Source: Betaproteobacteria bacterium HGW-Betaproteobacteria-1 (GTDB taxonomy: Bacteria > Pseudomonadota > Gammaproteobacteria > Burkholderiales > Methylophilaceae). From it: a DNA stretch of 64,000 bases. The notes beneath the pieces were generated by a model. The model did no database searches. It saw only the letters and a program-made list of their open reading frames with translations, and had not been told where the DNA came from. The stretch's first letter is position 1, and each line of letters starts with the position of its first letter. Made by a program: the position numbers and the translations under genes. This document shows, piece by piece, positions 56,668 to 64,000 of this stretch. Where the stretch lies: contig PHCX01000006.1 in assembly GCA_002842435.1 (NCBI GenBank), forward strand, positions 248,001-312,000, given 5' to 3'.

Positions 56668-58380
56668 ATGTCGCAAGTCGAAGCACCTACCGCAGTGATA
56701 GACCAATCCCTGTTGAAGAAAAAACAGGGCAAACCCAAAGGCCGCATGGTAGACCCTGCCGCTCGCGAAGAGATTGCCGCCCTGCTCGGCGATGCTTCAC
56801 GCGCCCCCGACATGCTGATCGAACACCTGCACAAGATCCAGGACAAATTCGGTCATATCTCTTCCCGTCATCTGGCGGCACTGGCTGCCGAAATGAAACT
56901 GTCGCAGACCGAAGCCTACGAAGTCGCGACCTTTTATCACCATTTCGATGTCGTCAAGGAAGGCCAAACCCCGCCGCCGGCGCTGACCGTGCGCGTCTGC
57001 GAATCGGTGACCTGTGACATGTTCGGCGCCCGTGAACTGATCAGCAAGCTGAAGGACAGCCTGGGCGATGGCGTACGTGTGCAACCGGTTCCCTGTGTCG
57101 GTCGTTGCCAGCACGCACCGGTCGCCGTAGTCGGCCAGAATCCGGTGGATCATGCCGATGTGCCAGCCGTGCTGGAGAAGGTCGAGACCAAGGCCACCAA
57201 GGCGGCGGTCAGCAACTACATTTCATTTGAGCAATACAAAGCCGATGGCGGCTACCAGCTCTATCAGGACTGCGTCGCCGACAAGCACACGCCTGAATAC
57301 ATCATGGGCATTATGGAAGACTCCGGCCTGCGTGGTCTCGGTGGCGCCGGCTTCCCGGTCGGCCGCAAATGGCGCATCGTCGCCGGTTACGAAGCCCCGC
57401 GCTACATGGCGGTCAATATCGACGAAGGCGAACCCGGCACGTTCAAGGACCGGCACTACCTGGAACTCGATCCGCACCGATTCCTCGAAGGCATGCTGGT
57501 CGCGGCCTGGGTGGTCGGCATCAGCAAAATCTGGATCTACCTGCGTGACGAATATGCCGGTTGCCGCCAGATTCTGGAAACCGAACTGGCCAAACTGAAG
57601 GCCAACCCACCGGCTGCCATGCCGGAGATCGAGCTGCGCCGCGGCGCCGGCGCCTACATCTGCGGCGAGGAATCGGCCATGGTCGAATCCATCGAGGGCA
57701 AACGCGGCATGCCGCGCCTACGCCCGCCTTTCCTCGCAGAAATCGGCCTGTTCGGCCGCCCGACGCTGGAACACAACATGGAATCCGTCTACTGGGTACG
57801 CGACCTGGTAGAAAAAGGCGCGCAATGGTTCACCTCCAACGGCCGCCACGAACGCAAGGGCCTGCGCTCCTTCTCGGTCAGCGGCCGCGTGAAGAAACCG
57901 GGCGTGCATCTCGCCCCGGCCGGCATCACTATCCGTGAACTGATAGACGAATACTGCGGCGGCATGCTGGATGGTCATGAATTCTACGGCTACTTCCCGG
58001 GCGGCGCTTCCGGCGGCATCCTGCCCGCCAGCATGGGCAATATCCCGCTCGATTTCGACACCCTGAATGAGTATGGCTGCTTCATCGGTTCCGCCGCCGT
58101 GGTCGTCTTCTCGCAACATGACAAGGCACGCGATCTGGCTCTGAATGCCATCAAGTTCTTTGAAGATGAATCCTGCGGACAATGTACGCCATGCCGCGCC
58201 GGTACTTCCAAAGCCGTCAAGCTGATGGAAAAGGCACAATGGGACCAGCCGCTGCTGGAAGAACTCTCCAGCGCCATGATGGACGCTTCGATCTGCGGTC
58301 TCGGTCAGGCCGCACCAAATCCGATCCGCAGTGTCATCAAGTACTTCCCTGACGAATTGACTGGCACATCAGCCAAGTAG
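56668..58380 (+). CDS. fdhB: NAD-linked formate dehydrogenase beta subunit (NuoE-NuoF fusion)
   Basis: This subunit passes electrons from the alpha subunit to NAD. The 570 residues fuse a NuoE-like part (about 1-170; 2Fe-2S cysteines 111, 116, 143, 147) to a NuoF-like part. The NuoF part has the FMN/NADH-binding GLGGAGFPVGRKW (about 224-236) and a 4Fe-4S site SCGQCTPC (cysteines 503, 506, 509 and about 543). The fusion and size match the tungsten-type Fdh1 of Methylobacterium. It lies 11 bases before fdhA. Confidence 0.93.
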   Translation: MSQVEAPTAVIDQSLLKKKQGKPKGRMVDPAAREEIAALLGDASRAPDMLIEHLHKIQDKFGHISSRHLAALAAEMKLSQTEAYEVATFYHHFDVVKEGQTPPPALTVRVCESVTCDMFGARELISKLKDSLGDGVRVQPVPCVGRCQHAPVAVVGQNPVDHADVPAVLEKVETKATKAAVSNYISFEQYKADGGYQLYQDCVADKHTPEYIMGIMEDSGLRGLGGAGFPVGRKWRIVAGYEAPRYMAVNIDEGEPGTFKDRHYLELDPHRFLEGMLVAAWVVGISKIWIYLRDEYAGCRQILETELAKLKANPPAAMPEIELRRGAGAYICGEESAMVESIEGKRGMPRLRPPFLAEIGLFGRPTLEHNMESVYWVRDLVEKGAQWFTSNGRHERKGLRSFSVSGRVKKPGVHLAPAGITIRELIDEYCGGMLDGHEFYGYFPGGASGGILPASMGNIPLDFDTLNEYGCFIGSAAVVVFSQHDKARDLALNAIKFFEDESCGQCTPCRAGTSKAVKLMEKAQWDQPLLEELSSAMMDASICGLGQAAPNPIRSVIKYFPDELTGTSAK

Positions 58381-58391
58381 GAAATCGAATC

Positions 58392-61187
58392 ATGAACGCA
58401 CCCAGCCACCTGCCAAAAACCATCGCCTTCAACCTGAATGGCGAATCTGTCGAAGCCTTTGAAGGCGAGACCATCATCCAGGCCGCCCAACGTCACGGCG
58501 TCGAGATTCCACATCTTTGCTACACCGAGGGTTTGCGGCCGGACGGCAACTGCCGCTCATGCATGGTCGAAATCAAGGGCGAACGGGTGCTGGCACCCTC
58601 CTGCTGCCGCGCTCCCAAGGCTGACATGGAGGTCACCAGCAACAGCGAACGTGCCATCGCCTCGCAGAAGATGGTATTGGAACTGCTGCTGTCCGACATG
58701 CCCAGCGTGCAAGGCAAGCAGGATTACAAGCCGGACAACGAACTGACCTACTGGGCGAACAAGATGGGCGTCGCCAATCCGCGTTTTGAACCGCGCATGT
58801 CGCCCGACGCCGACCTCTCCAACCCGGCCATCGCCGTCAACCTCGATGCCTGCATCCAGTGCACACGCTGCGTGCGCGCCTGCCGCGAAGAGCAGGTCAA
58901 CGATGTCATCGGTTACGCCTTCCGTGGCGCACATTCCGAAATCGTCTTTGATATGGACGACCCGATGGGCGACTCCACCTGCGTCACCTGCGGCGAATGC
59001 GTACAGGCCTGCCCGACCGGCGCATTGGCCCCGGCAAAGAATGCGGCCCTGATCGTGCCAGACAAGACCGTGGATTCAGTCTGTCCCTATTGCGGCGTCG
59101 GCTGCCAACTTACCTACCACGTCAAGGACAACCGCATCGTCCAGGTCACCGGCAAGGATGGCCCGGCCAACCACAGCCGCCTCTGCGTCAAGGGCCGTTA
59201 CGGTTTCGACTACCCGAAACACCAGCATCGCCTGACCAAACCGCTGATTCGCCGTGCAGATGCGCCGAAATCCGCAAATTTCGTCATCGATCCGGCCAAT
59301 CCGTTTGCCACATTCCGTGAAGCGAGCTGGGAAGAAGCGCTGGATTTCGCTGCCAGCGGCTTCAAGAAGATCATCAAGGAAAAAGGCAAATATGCCCTCG
59401 CTGGCTTCGGTTCAGCCAAGGGCAGCAATGAAGAAGCCTATTTGTTCCAGAAGCTGGTACGTACCGGTTTCGGCACCAATAACGTCGATCACTGTACCCG
59501 TCTGTGTCACGCTTCTTCAGTTGTCGCGCTGCTCGAAGGCGTCGGCTCCGGCGCGGTATCCAACCCGGTTGCGGACGTACAGTATGCTGAAGTGATTGTC
59601 GTCATCGGCGCCAACCCCATCGTCAACCACCCGGTCGCCGCGACATTCATCAAGAATGCCGTAAAAAAAGGCGCCAAACTGGTGCTGATGGACCCACGCC
59701 GTACCGACCTTGCACGTCTGGCCACGCATCATCTGGCCTTCAAGCCGGATACCGACGTCGCCATGCTCAACGCCATGCTCAACGTCATCATCACAGAAGG
59801 CCTGGCGGATGAGGAGTTCATCCGCAACCGCACCGAAAACTATGAAGCGCTGAAAGCCAATGTTGAAGGCTACACACCGGAATTGATGGCACCGATCTGC
59901 GGTATCGACGCAGAAACCCTGCGCCAGGTTGCCAGACTCTATGCCACCTCCAAGGGCTCCATCATTCTCTGGGGCATGGGTGTCTCGCAGCACGTGCACG
60001 GCACCGACAACGCACGCTGCCTGATCGCCCTATCCATGGTCACCGGCCAAGTCGGTCGCCGCGGCACCGGCCTGCACCCGCTGCGCGGCCAGAACAACGT
60101 ACAAGGTGCTTCCGACGTCGGCCTGATCCCGATGAGTTTCCCGGACTATGTCCGCGTTGACAATCCGCAAGCACACGCCAAGTTCGAAGCCTTGTGGAAG
60201 ACCGAACTCGATAGCAAACCGGGCCTGACCGTGGTCGAGATCATCGATGCCGCTTGCGAAGGCAAGATCACCGGCATGTATATCGAGGGCGAGAACCCGG
60301 CCATGTCCGATCCGGATGCCAACCATGCACGTGCCGGCCTCGCCGCGCTCGAACACCTGGTGGTGCAGGACATCTTCATGACCGAGACCGCCTATATGGC
60401 CGATGTCATCCTGCCGGCCAGCACCCATGCCGAAAAACTCGGCACCTTCACCAATACCGACCGCCTGGTGCAGATCGGCCGTCCGGCACTGACGCCTCCG
60501 GGCGAGGCACGCCAGGACCTGTGGATCATCCAGGAACTGGGCAAACGCCTGGACCTGCCGTGGAATTACGCTGGCCCCGAAGATGTATTCAACGAGATGC
60601 GTCAGGCCATGCCGAGCATCGCCGGCATCACCTGGCAGCGCTTGGAAAACGAAGGCGGTGTCACCTACCCATGTGAACAGGAAGGCGATCCGGGCCAGGA
60701 GGTCATTTTCGAGGATCAGTTCCCGCGCCCCAACGGCCGCGCCAAACTGGTACCGGCAGACATCATCCCGGCCGCCGAGCGCCCGGACAGCGAATACCCG
60801 ATGGTACTGATCACCGGCCGCATGCTGGAACACTGGCATACCGGCAGCATGACACGCCGCGCAAGTGTACTCGACGCCATCGAACCGGCGCCAACCATCA
60901 GCATTCACCCGCTCGATCTGGAAGCAACTGGTGCAAAAGCCGGCGACATCCTGACCGTGGAATCACGCCGCGGCGAGATTGCGCTGATTGCGCGTGCTGA
61001 CGATGGCATACCGCAGGGTTCCGTTTTCATCGCCTTCTGTTACTACGAAGCGGCGGCCAATCTGCTGACCAATCCGGCGCTAGACCCGTTTGCCAAGATC
61101 GCCGAAGTGAAATACTGCGCAGTCCGGCTGAAGAAAGGTGGCAAGCTGCCTACCAATCTTGGCTATCACAGCACAGTCGCAGCCTGA
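58392..61187 (+). CDS. fdhA: NAD-linked formate dehydrogenase alpha subunit
   Basis: The catalytic subunit oxidises formate to CO2 at a Mo or W bis-pterin centre. The 931 residues carry an N-terminal 2Fe-2S site (Cys43, 54, 57, 71) and two ferredoxin-type 4Fe-4S sites (Cys154-164 and Cys197-207). A further cluster is at Cys231, 234, 238 and 265. The catalytic cysteine is Cys372 beside His373 (TRLCHASS), so no selenocysteine is needed. Mo versus W cannot be told from the sequence. Its stop codon lies in the loop of a terminator. Confidence 0.95.
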   Translation: MNAPSHLPKTIAFNLNGESVEAFEGETIIQAAQRHGVEIPHLCYTEGLRPDGNCRSCMVEIKGERVLAPSCCRAPKADMEVTSNSERAIASQKMVLELLLSDMPSVQGKQDYKPDNELTYWANKMGVANPRFEPRMSPDADLSNPAIAVNLDACIQCTRCVRACREEQVNDVIGYAFRGAHSEIVFDMDDPMGDSTCVTCGECVQACPTGALAPAKNAALIVPDKTVDSVCPYCGVGCQLTYHVKDNRIVQVTGKDGPANHSRLCVKGRYGFDYPKHQHRLTKPLIRRADAPKSANFVIDPANPFATFREASWEEALDFAASGFKKIIKEKGKYALAGFGSAKGSNEEAYLFQKLVRTGFGTNNVDHCTRLCHASSVVALLEGVGSGAVSNPVADVQYAEVIVVIGANPIVNHPVAATFIKNAVKKGAKLVLMDPRRTDLARLATHHLAFKPDTDVAMLNAMLNVIITEGLADEEFIRNRTENYEALKANVEGYTPELMAPICGIDAETLRQVARLYATSKGSIILWGMGVSQHVHGTDNARCLIALSMVTGQVGRRGTGLHPLRGQNNVQGASDVGLIPMSFPDYVRVDNPQAHAKFEALWKTELDSKPGLTVVEIIDAACEGKITGMYIEGENPAMSDPDANHARAGLAALEHLVVQDIFMTETAYMADVILPASTHAEKLGTFTNTDRLVQIGRPALTPPGEARQDLWIIQELGKRLDLPWNYAGPEDVFNEMRQAMPSIAGITWQRLENEGGVTYPCEQEGDPGQEVIFEDQFPRPNGRAKLVPADIIPAAERPDSEYPMVLITGRMLEHWHTGSMTRRASVLDAIEPAPTISIHPLDLEATGAKAGDILTVESRRGEIALIARADDGIPQGSVFIAFCYYEAAANLLTNPALDPFAKIAEVKYCAVRLKKGGKLPTNLGYHSTVAA

Positions 61188-61204
61188 CCGGCTGCGGTTT
61201 TTTT
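61178..61204 (+). terminator. Terminator overlapping the fdhA stop codon
   Basis: CGCAGCC (61178-61184) pairs with GGCTGCG (61190-61196), followed by G and T7. The TGA stop (61185-61187) sits in the five-base loop, so a terminating ribosome would cover the hairpin. Confidence 0.85.
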
Positions 61205-61228
61205 GTTTTAAGGAAAGCAAGCGTCCTC

Positions 61229-62014
61229 ATGAAGTTCGATCGCAACGGGCCAAACTGGCTCAACCTGCCCAACCTGCCGCTAACCTTGAAGGTACTGTTC
61301 ATCGGCTATCTGCTGGTCATCGGCCTCGGCCTCTGCATGGCCGGTCTGCAGATCATGATGACGCACGGCATGGCCGACGGCAAAGTCGGCCTGTCGCTGG
61401 ATGATGTGGTTTACAGCTATTACGGCAACCGCAACGGCACCACGCTGGAGACCAAGCTGAACGGCTCCATGCAGGACAAGGCGCCGCAGGAAGTACGCAC
61501 GGAAATTATCAAATGGGCGCGTAAAGGCGCGCCGGAATCCGAGTGGGAGCCACGCTTCCGTGAGGTGTTTGCACAGCACTGCATCAAGTGCCACAGTGTG
61601 ATTCCCGGCATTCCGAACTTCACCCAGTATGAGGATGTGCAAAAGGCTGCTGTCATCGACGAAGGCGCCAGCATCCAAAACCTGACGCGCGTTTCACACA
61701 TTCACCTGTTCGGCATCAGCTTCATCTTCTTTTTCATGGCGCTGATCTTCAGCCTGTCCGTCAACGTCCCGCGCTGGCTGAAAGAAGTCACGATCGCACT
61801 GCCTTTCGCCTTCCTGATCCTCGACGTCTTCTCCTGGTGGCTGACCAAGTGGCACCCGGGATTCGCCTGGTTCACCATCATCGGCGGCTTCGGCTACAGC
61901 CTTGCATCCGCCTTCATGTGGTTCACCTGCATGTATCAAATGCTGATCATGTCGCGTAACGGCAAGGTCTACGGCAATGCCTGGGAAGCAGATATCAGAC
62001 TTGATGATCTATAA
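61229..62014 (+). CDS. Membrane-anchored cytochrome c of unknown role
   Basis: This 261-residue protein is not recognised beyond its parts. It has an N-terminal membrane helix (about 20-42) and a periplasmic domain with one heme site, HCIKCH (Cys118, Cys121, His122). Three more membrane helices follow (about 158-178, 187-206, 214-240), with histidines 157, 159 and 209 near the membrane. It could pass electrons between quinol and a periplasmic cytochrome. It is next to the formate dehydrogenase genes but behind a terminator, so a link to formate oxidation is only suggested. Confidence 0.75.
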   Translation: MKFDRNGPNWLNLPNLPLTLKVLFIGYLLVIGLGLCMAGLQIMMTHGMADGKVGLSLDDVVYSYYGNRNGTTLETKLNGSMQDKAPQEVRTEIIKWARKGAPESEWEPRFREVFAQHCIKCHSVIPGIPNFTQYEDVQKAAVIDEGASIQNLTRVSHIHLFGISFIFFFMALIFSLSVNVPRWLKEVTIALPFAFLILDVFSWWLTKWHPGFAWFTIIGGFGYSLASAFMWFTCMYQMLIMSRNGKVYGNAWEADIRLDDL

Positions 62015-62077
62015 CAGTCGATCACCAGCTCAACAACCCAAGCCGCCACCATTACAGAACTGTACTGCCAACCTTAT

Positions 62078-63037
62078 ATGCCCCGTTATCTGACCGCCGC
62101 GCTCTACAAGTTCGTCTCCCTGCCCGACTACAAGGAGCTGCGAGAACCGCTGCTGGCATTCTGTGAATCCCACAACATCACCGGCACCCTGCTGCTGGCT
62201 GAAGAAGGCATCAACGGCACCATCGCCGGCATGGAAGAGGATATCCGCACAGTATTAGAGTACCTGCGTACGGCCGATATCTTCAAAGGGCGGCTGGCGG
62301 ATCTGGAACACAAGGAATCCTGGTCGGATAAAAAGCCCTTCTACCGGCTCAAGGTCAGGCTGAAAAAGGAAATCGTCACGCTCGGCGTACCGGAGGTGAA
62401 ACCCAGCGAAATGGCAGGCACCTATGTCAAACCGGAAGACTGGAATGCGCTGATCAGCGACCCGGACGTTATCCTGATCGATACCCGCAATGATTACGAA
62501 GTTGGTATCGGCACTTTCAAGGGCGCCATCAATCCAAAAACCCACAGCTTTTCCGAACTGCCATTCTGGGTAGCGCAAAACCCCAGCCTCAAGGAAAAAC
62601 CCAAGGTCGCCATGTTCTGCACCGGCGGTATCCGCTGCGAGAAATCGACGGCCTACATGCGCAGCCTCGGTTATGACGAGGTCTATCACCTGCAGGGCGG
62701 CATCCTCAAATACCTGGAAACCGTGCCGGAAGAACAATCCATGTGGCAAGGCGAATGCTTCGTCTTCGACGAACGGGTCTCGGTCGGCCACGGCTTGAAG
62801 CCCGGCGATTACCAGTTCTGCCGTGCCTGCCGCCATCCGCTCAGCGCCGAGGAAAGGCAATCACCCCTGTTCGAACAGGGCATCAGCTGCCCGCATTGCC
62901 ACGGCAAGGTCAGTGAAGAAAAGAAACGTGCACTGGCGGAACGCCAGAAGCAGATTGAGCTGGCGCAAAAACGCCATCAGGTGCATGTCGGGGCGAAGTT
63001 CAAAGCCAAGAACAAGCGCACTGATACAAAAGGTTAG
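62078..63037 (+). CDS. trhO: tRNA uridine-34 hydroxylase TrhO (rhodanese family)
   Basis: TrhO makes 5-hydroxyuridine at position 34 of certain tRNAs using oxygen. The 319 residues contain the N-terminal acylphosphatase-like domain ([15 protein letters not shown]) and a rhodanese domain with the active-site cysteine in [12 protein letters not shown] (about 184-195). A C-terminal Cys-rich segment ([13 protein letters not shown]) and a basic tail follow. Its stop is 3 bases from the convergent yigZ stop. Confidence 0.9.
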   Translation: MPRYLTAALYKFVSLPDYKELREPLLAFCESHNITGTLLLAEEGINGTIAGMEEDIRTVLEYLRTADIFKGRLADLEHKESWSDKKPFYRLKVRLKKEIVTLGVPEVKPSEMAGTYVKPEDWNALISDPDVILIDTRNDYEVGIGTFKGAINPKTHSFSELPFWVAQNPSLKEKPKVAMFCTGGIRCEKSTAYMRSLGYDEVYHLQGGILKYLETVPEEQSMWQGECFVFDERVSVGHGLKPGDYQFCRACRHPLSAEERQSPLFEQGISCPHCHGKVSEEKKRALAERQKQIELAQKRHQVHVGAKFKAKNKRTDTKG

Positions 63038-63040
63038 TTT

Positions 63041-63616
63041 CTAGCCGGTCTTGCGAAGCTGATACTTGCCCTGCAATGCAGCAATATCATTGACCGGTAC
63101 CGAAGCCAGCACCCTGACATTGGCATCGAACTGCTTGTCCAGAATCCTGCCGTTGATCTTCTCCAGCTCACGGCTGAAGCTGTCGAAACTGGCGTAATCC
63201 ATCTCCAGCCGGACTTCCCCCATCTCGACAAAAGGCACGCGCCTTGTCGCATCCAGCGCCAGCTTGGCCGTGCCGCCATAAGCCCGCGCCAGCCCGCCGG
63301 TACCCAGGTTGATGCCGCCGTAATAGCGAATCACCCCAACGCAGACATTGAGCAGCTGCTGCCCTTCGATATGCTGCAATATCGGCCTGCCAGCGGTGCC
63401 GGAAGGCTCGCCGGCATCATTCATGCGCTGCACCAGGCCATCCGGCGTTTTCAACTGAAATGCAAAAGCCAGATGGTGCGCATGCGGATGCTCGGACGCC
63501 AACTTTCTCAGCATCTGCACCACTTCCCTCTCGTTTGCGCAATGTGCGGCGAACGCGACAAACCGCGACTTATTGATGGTCTGTTCTGCCAGACCGGATT
63601 GCTGGATGGTTTGCAT
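63041..63616 (-). CDS. yigZ: YigZ/IMPACT family protein
   Basis: This is a conserved protein of the UPF0029/IMPACT family, 191 residues. The N-terminal signature includes KSRFVAFAAHC and the ASEHPHAHHLAFAF stretch, followed by DAGEPSGTAGRPIL (about 66-79) and VRYYGGINLGTGGLARAYG. A C-terminal DUF1949-like domain completes it. The molecular function in bacteria is not firmly established. It is convergent with trhO and followed on the minus strand by no further gene. Confidence 0.88.
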   Translation of the reverse strand: MQTIQQSGLAEQTINKSRFVAFAAHCANEREVVQMLRKLASEHPHAHHLAFAFQLKTPDGLVQRMNDAGEPSGTAGRPILQHIEGQQLLNVCVGVIRYYGGINLGTGGLARAYGGTAKLALDATRRVPFVEMGEVRLEMDYASFDSFSRELEKINGRILDKQFDANVRVLASVPVNDIAALQGKYQLRKTG

Positions 63617-63621
63617 ACGGC

Positions 63622-64000
63622 TTAAATCGAACTTTGCAGGTTTTTCCTGGCGCGCAACAGGTCGTCTTCAGTCAACACGCGATTTTTACCGGTGGATTTC
63701 GCCAGGTACATGGCTTGATCTGCCCGGTGCAGCACAGCCTCCTGCTCTTCATTCATCCTGAACAGGGATATCCCTGCGCTAAAGGTAATCAACAGGCGCT
63801 CATTGTTATGCAGGAATATCTTTTTTGTCAGTTCCCGTTGCAGCCTGGTCACCAGGCCAATCGCCTCTTTGATTTTGGTATTCGGCAACAGGATCACGAA
63901 CTCCTCGCCACCGAAACGTGCCACCACATCAATCGGGCGTACGGCTTCCTTGACGGTATTAGCCAGATACTGCAAGGCAGAATCACCAACTTCATGCCCA
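63622..64000 (-). CDS. GGDEF domain protein (diguanylate cyclase), C-terminal part
   Basis: Only the last 126 codons are in the window; the 5' part lies beyond 64000. The visible part reads GHEVGDSALQYLA, then RPIDVVARFGGEEFVILLP and the C-terminal half of the domain. The GGEEF active site and the upstream RxxD inhibitory site (RPID) are intact, so an active cyclic-di-GMP synthase with product inhibition is expected. Sensory domains, if any, are outside. The stop is 6 bases from the yigZ start on the same strand. Confidence 0.85.
   Translation of the reverse strand, partial: GHEVGDSALQYLANTVKEAVRPIDVVARFGGEEFVILLPNTKIKEAIGLVTRLQRELTKKIFLHNNERLLITFSAGISLFRMNEEQEAVLHRADQAMYLAKSTGKNRVLTEDDLLRARKNLQSSI

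Noticed and set aside
59500..59515. Selenocysteine at the formate dehydrogenase active site
   Set aside because: The codon in TRLCH is TGT (Cys372). There is no in-frame TGA or SECIS-like need.

Overview
The window is about 64 kb of chromosome from a methylotrophic betaproteobacterium, most likely a member of the Methylophilaceae (Methylotenera / Methylovorus / Methylophilus type). The genus is an inference. The evidence is that three C1 modules lie together: the ribulose monophosphate cycle (hps, phi, transaldolase), the tetrahydromethanopterin (H4MPT) and methylofuran-linked formaldehyde oxidation set (fae, mtdB, mch, fhcBADC and cofactor-synthesis genes), and an NAD-linked formate dehydrogenase (fdhBA). 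No phage, integrase, transposase gene or CRISPR array is visible.

1-32 kb is mostly housekeeping. radA, alr and dnaB are followed by the rpsF-priB-rpsR-rplI ribosomal operon (all minus strand), then crcB and glgA, orn, a Ste24-type M48 protease with a small cytochrome c, rsgA, a histone-deacetylase-like hydrolase and queD, dnaQ-rnhA-methyltransferase opposed to gloB, mltD, an oligopeptide-type ABC importer without its ATPases, and fabI. From 21 to 30 kb lies the proteostasis block tRNA-Leu, tig, clpP, clpX, lon, hupB, tRNA-Val, tRNA-Asp, ppiD on the minus strand, with a sigma-32-like promoter before lon.

30-36 kb is an RND heavy-metal-type efflux operon (outer membrane factor, adaptor, pump). 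A structured, partly duplicated spacer separates adaptor from pump.

36-61 kb is the C1 island. A minus-strand group (ATP-grasp, MfnF-like, pabB, MfnE-like, pterin carbinolamine dehydratase) looks devoted to methylofuran and methanopterin synthesis. A HisA-like gene diverges from it. Next come fae, phi, hps and tal, then mptG, mtdB, ATP-grasp, mch, RimK-like and CitG-like genes (minus), and divergently fhcB-A-D-C and fdhB-fdhA (plus). Together these activate formaldehyde on dephospho-H4MPT (Fae), oxidise it to the methenyl and formyl level (MtdB, Mch), pass the formyl group through methylofuran to formate (Fhc), and oxidise formate to CO2 with NADH formation (Fdh). Hps, Phi and Tal instead assimilate formaldehyde.

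61-64 kb carries a membrane-anchored cytochrome c of unknown role, trhO, a YigZ-family gene and the 3' part of a GGDEF gene that runs off the window.

The most unusual non-coding items are: a 200-bp IS5-like MITE between a predicted promoter and fhcB; a 24-bp motif shared between that MITE and a two-copy repeat after glgA; mutually exclusive helices in the mptG/fhcB spacer; three hairpins between the RND adaptor and pump; a possible CU-rich small RNA after glgA; and an inverted repeat enclosing the fae promoter.
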